15,495 nucleotides of DNA, taken from an uncultured Oscillospiraceae bacterium (GTDB taxonomy: Bacteria; Bacillota; Clostridia; Oscillospirales; Oscillospiraceae). Under the pieces are notes generated by a model. It did not search any database, was not told the DNA's origin, and was given only the letters and a program-made list of their open reading frames with translations. Shown piece after piece: positions 15,125 to 15,495 of the stretch (its first letter is position 1; every line of letters starts with the position of its first letter). A program made the position numbers and the translations under genes. The DNA lies in assembly GCA_934655935.1 (NCBI GenBank), contig CAKUHJ010000035.1, positions 1-15,495 on the forward strand, written 5' to 3'.

Positions 15125-15155
15125 GTGTCGTAAAGCATTCTTTCCTTTACGACAC
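15125..15155. repeat. Perfect 11-bp inverted repeat in intergenic DNA
   Basis: GTGTCGTAAAG (15125-15135) and CTTTACGACAC (15145-15155) flank a nine-base spacer. Just to the left lies a second palindrome, GACCGGTC (15112-15119), flanked by ACCA and TGGT. On the plus strand the repeat is followed by GTTTTCGCGTTTCTT, so it could be an imperfect terminator, or an operator or recombination site for the integrase 200 bases to the right. The rest of the 14612-15348 intergenic stretch holds the riboswitch, its expression platform and the integrase promoter; I see no tRNA gene in it. Confidence 0.7.
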
Positions 15156-15267
15156 GTTTTCGCGTTTCTTAACACCTGAAATTATACCCCATCAAAGAGA
15201 AAAGTCAACCTGTTTTGGAGAAAACTGTAGTTTTTTGTTGGGTATTTAGGCACATACGTTCCAATAT

Positions 15268-15296
15268 TTGAAATATAGCTGAAATTAGGCTGTAAA
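15268..15296 (+). promoter_or_regulatory. Possible promoter of the integrase gene
   Basis: TTGAAA (15268-15273), a 17-base spacer, TGTAAA (15291-15296): five of six and four of six matches to the housekeeping boxes. The transcript would begin about 45 bases before the ATG. Confidence 0.4.
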
Positions 15297-15348
15297 AAGG
15301 CGTAGCTCTTTCGTTTAACGCCGTCAGAAGCGCCGTCAAGGAGGAACA

Positions 15349-15495
15349 ATGGCAAAGTGTGGAGAGAACATTTATAAACGCAAAGACGGGAGATGGGAAG
15401 GCCGCTTTATTCGCAGCCGCAGGGAAAATGGTCACGCGATATACGGTTATGTCTATGGCCGGAGTTATACAGAATGCAAAGGCAAATTAAAGGAA
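15349..15495 (+). CDS. Site-specific tyrosine integrase, N-terminal fragment (runs off window)
   Basis: The first 49 codons are present and the frame is open at the window edge. The start MAKCGENIYKRKDGRWEGRF, followed by an ENGHAIYGYVYGRSY segment, matches the N-terminal arm-type DNA-binding domain of clostridial phage-type tyrosine recombinases. The catalytic Arg-His-Arg-Tyr residues would lie beyond the window. AAGGAGG (15338-15344) precedes the ATG with a tight 4-base gap. Surrounding DNA is AT-richer than the rest of the window, consistent with an acquired element. It could be a solitary recombinase or the first gene of an integrative element to the right. Identification rests on the N-terminal pattern only. 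Confidence 0.75.
   Translation, partial: MAKCGENIYKRKDGRWEGRFIRSRRENGHAIYGYVYGRSYTECKGKLKE

Noticed and set aside
15205..15435. 76-codon minus-strand open frame
   Set aside because: Overlaps the integrase start and promoter antisense; no ribosome site or recognised product.
1..15495. CRISPR array, tRNA or rRNA genes
   Set aside because: No regularly spaced direct repeats, and no tRNA or rRNA signature that I could recognise on either strand.

Overview
The window looks like chromosome of a GC-rich, spore-forming, Gram-positive gut Clostridia, probably Oscillospiraceae. The evidence is a dipicolinate synthase pair (endospores), a CIRCE/HrcA heat-shock operator, strong AGGAGG ribosome sites, a DUF4364 protein, long-form HPF, a giant S-layer-homology (SLH) surface protein, and a hairpin-rich intergenic repeat of a type common in these genomes. 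The family placement is inference.

Layout. Bases 62-1381 (+): a promoter whose -35 lies in a hairpin loop, then a small protein of unknown function overlapping a secreted DNA/RNA non-specific endonuclease. Bases 1432-3799 (+): tdh-kbl, which converts threonine to glycine and acetyl-CoA. Bases 3811-5875 (-): spoVFA-spoVFB (dipicolinate synthase), whose last codons overlap a perfect CIRCE operator, followed by hsp20; a terminator is shared with the converging kbl. Bases 5912-7332: a secreted CAP-domain protein (-) and a DUF4364 regulator-like protein (+), divergent, each with a recognisable promoter. Bases 7376-8102 (+): hpf with its own promoter and terminator. Bases 8281-8388: intergenic repeat and terminator. 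Bases 8399-15000 (-): one 2070-residue SLH surface protein preceded by a long leader with a cobalamin riboswitch and a terminator/antiterminator. Bases 15125-15495: inverted repeats and the first 49 codons of an integrase that runs off the window.

The most interesting unit is the riboswitch plus the giant SLH protein. The protein begins with a DUF4430-like domain (the family that includes the C-terminal domain of transcobalamin and intrinsic factor). It continues with many cadherin-like beta-sandwich modules, then a domain resembling one I associate with surface proteins of Bacteroidetes B12-uptake (btu) loci, and ends with three SLH cell-wall anchors. With B12-dependent regulation, this suggests a wall-anchored corrinoid-capture protein in a Gram-positive bacterium. 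The function is inferred, not shown.
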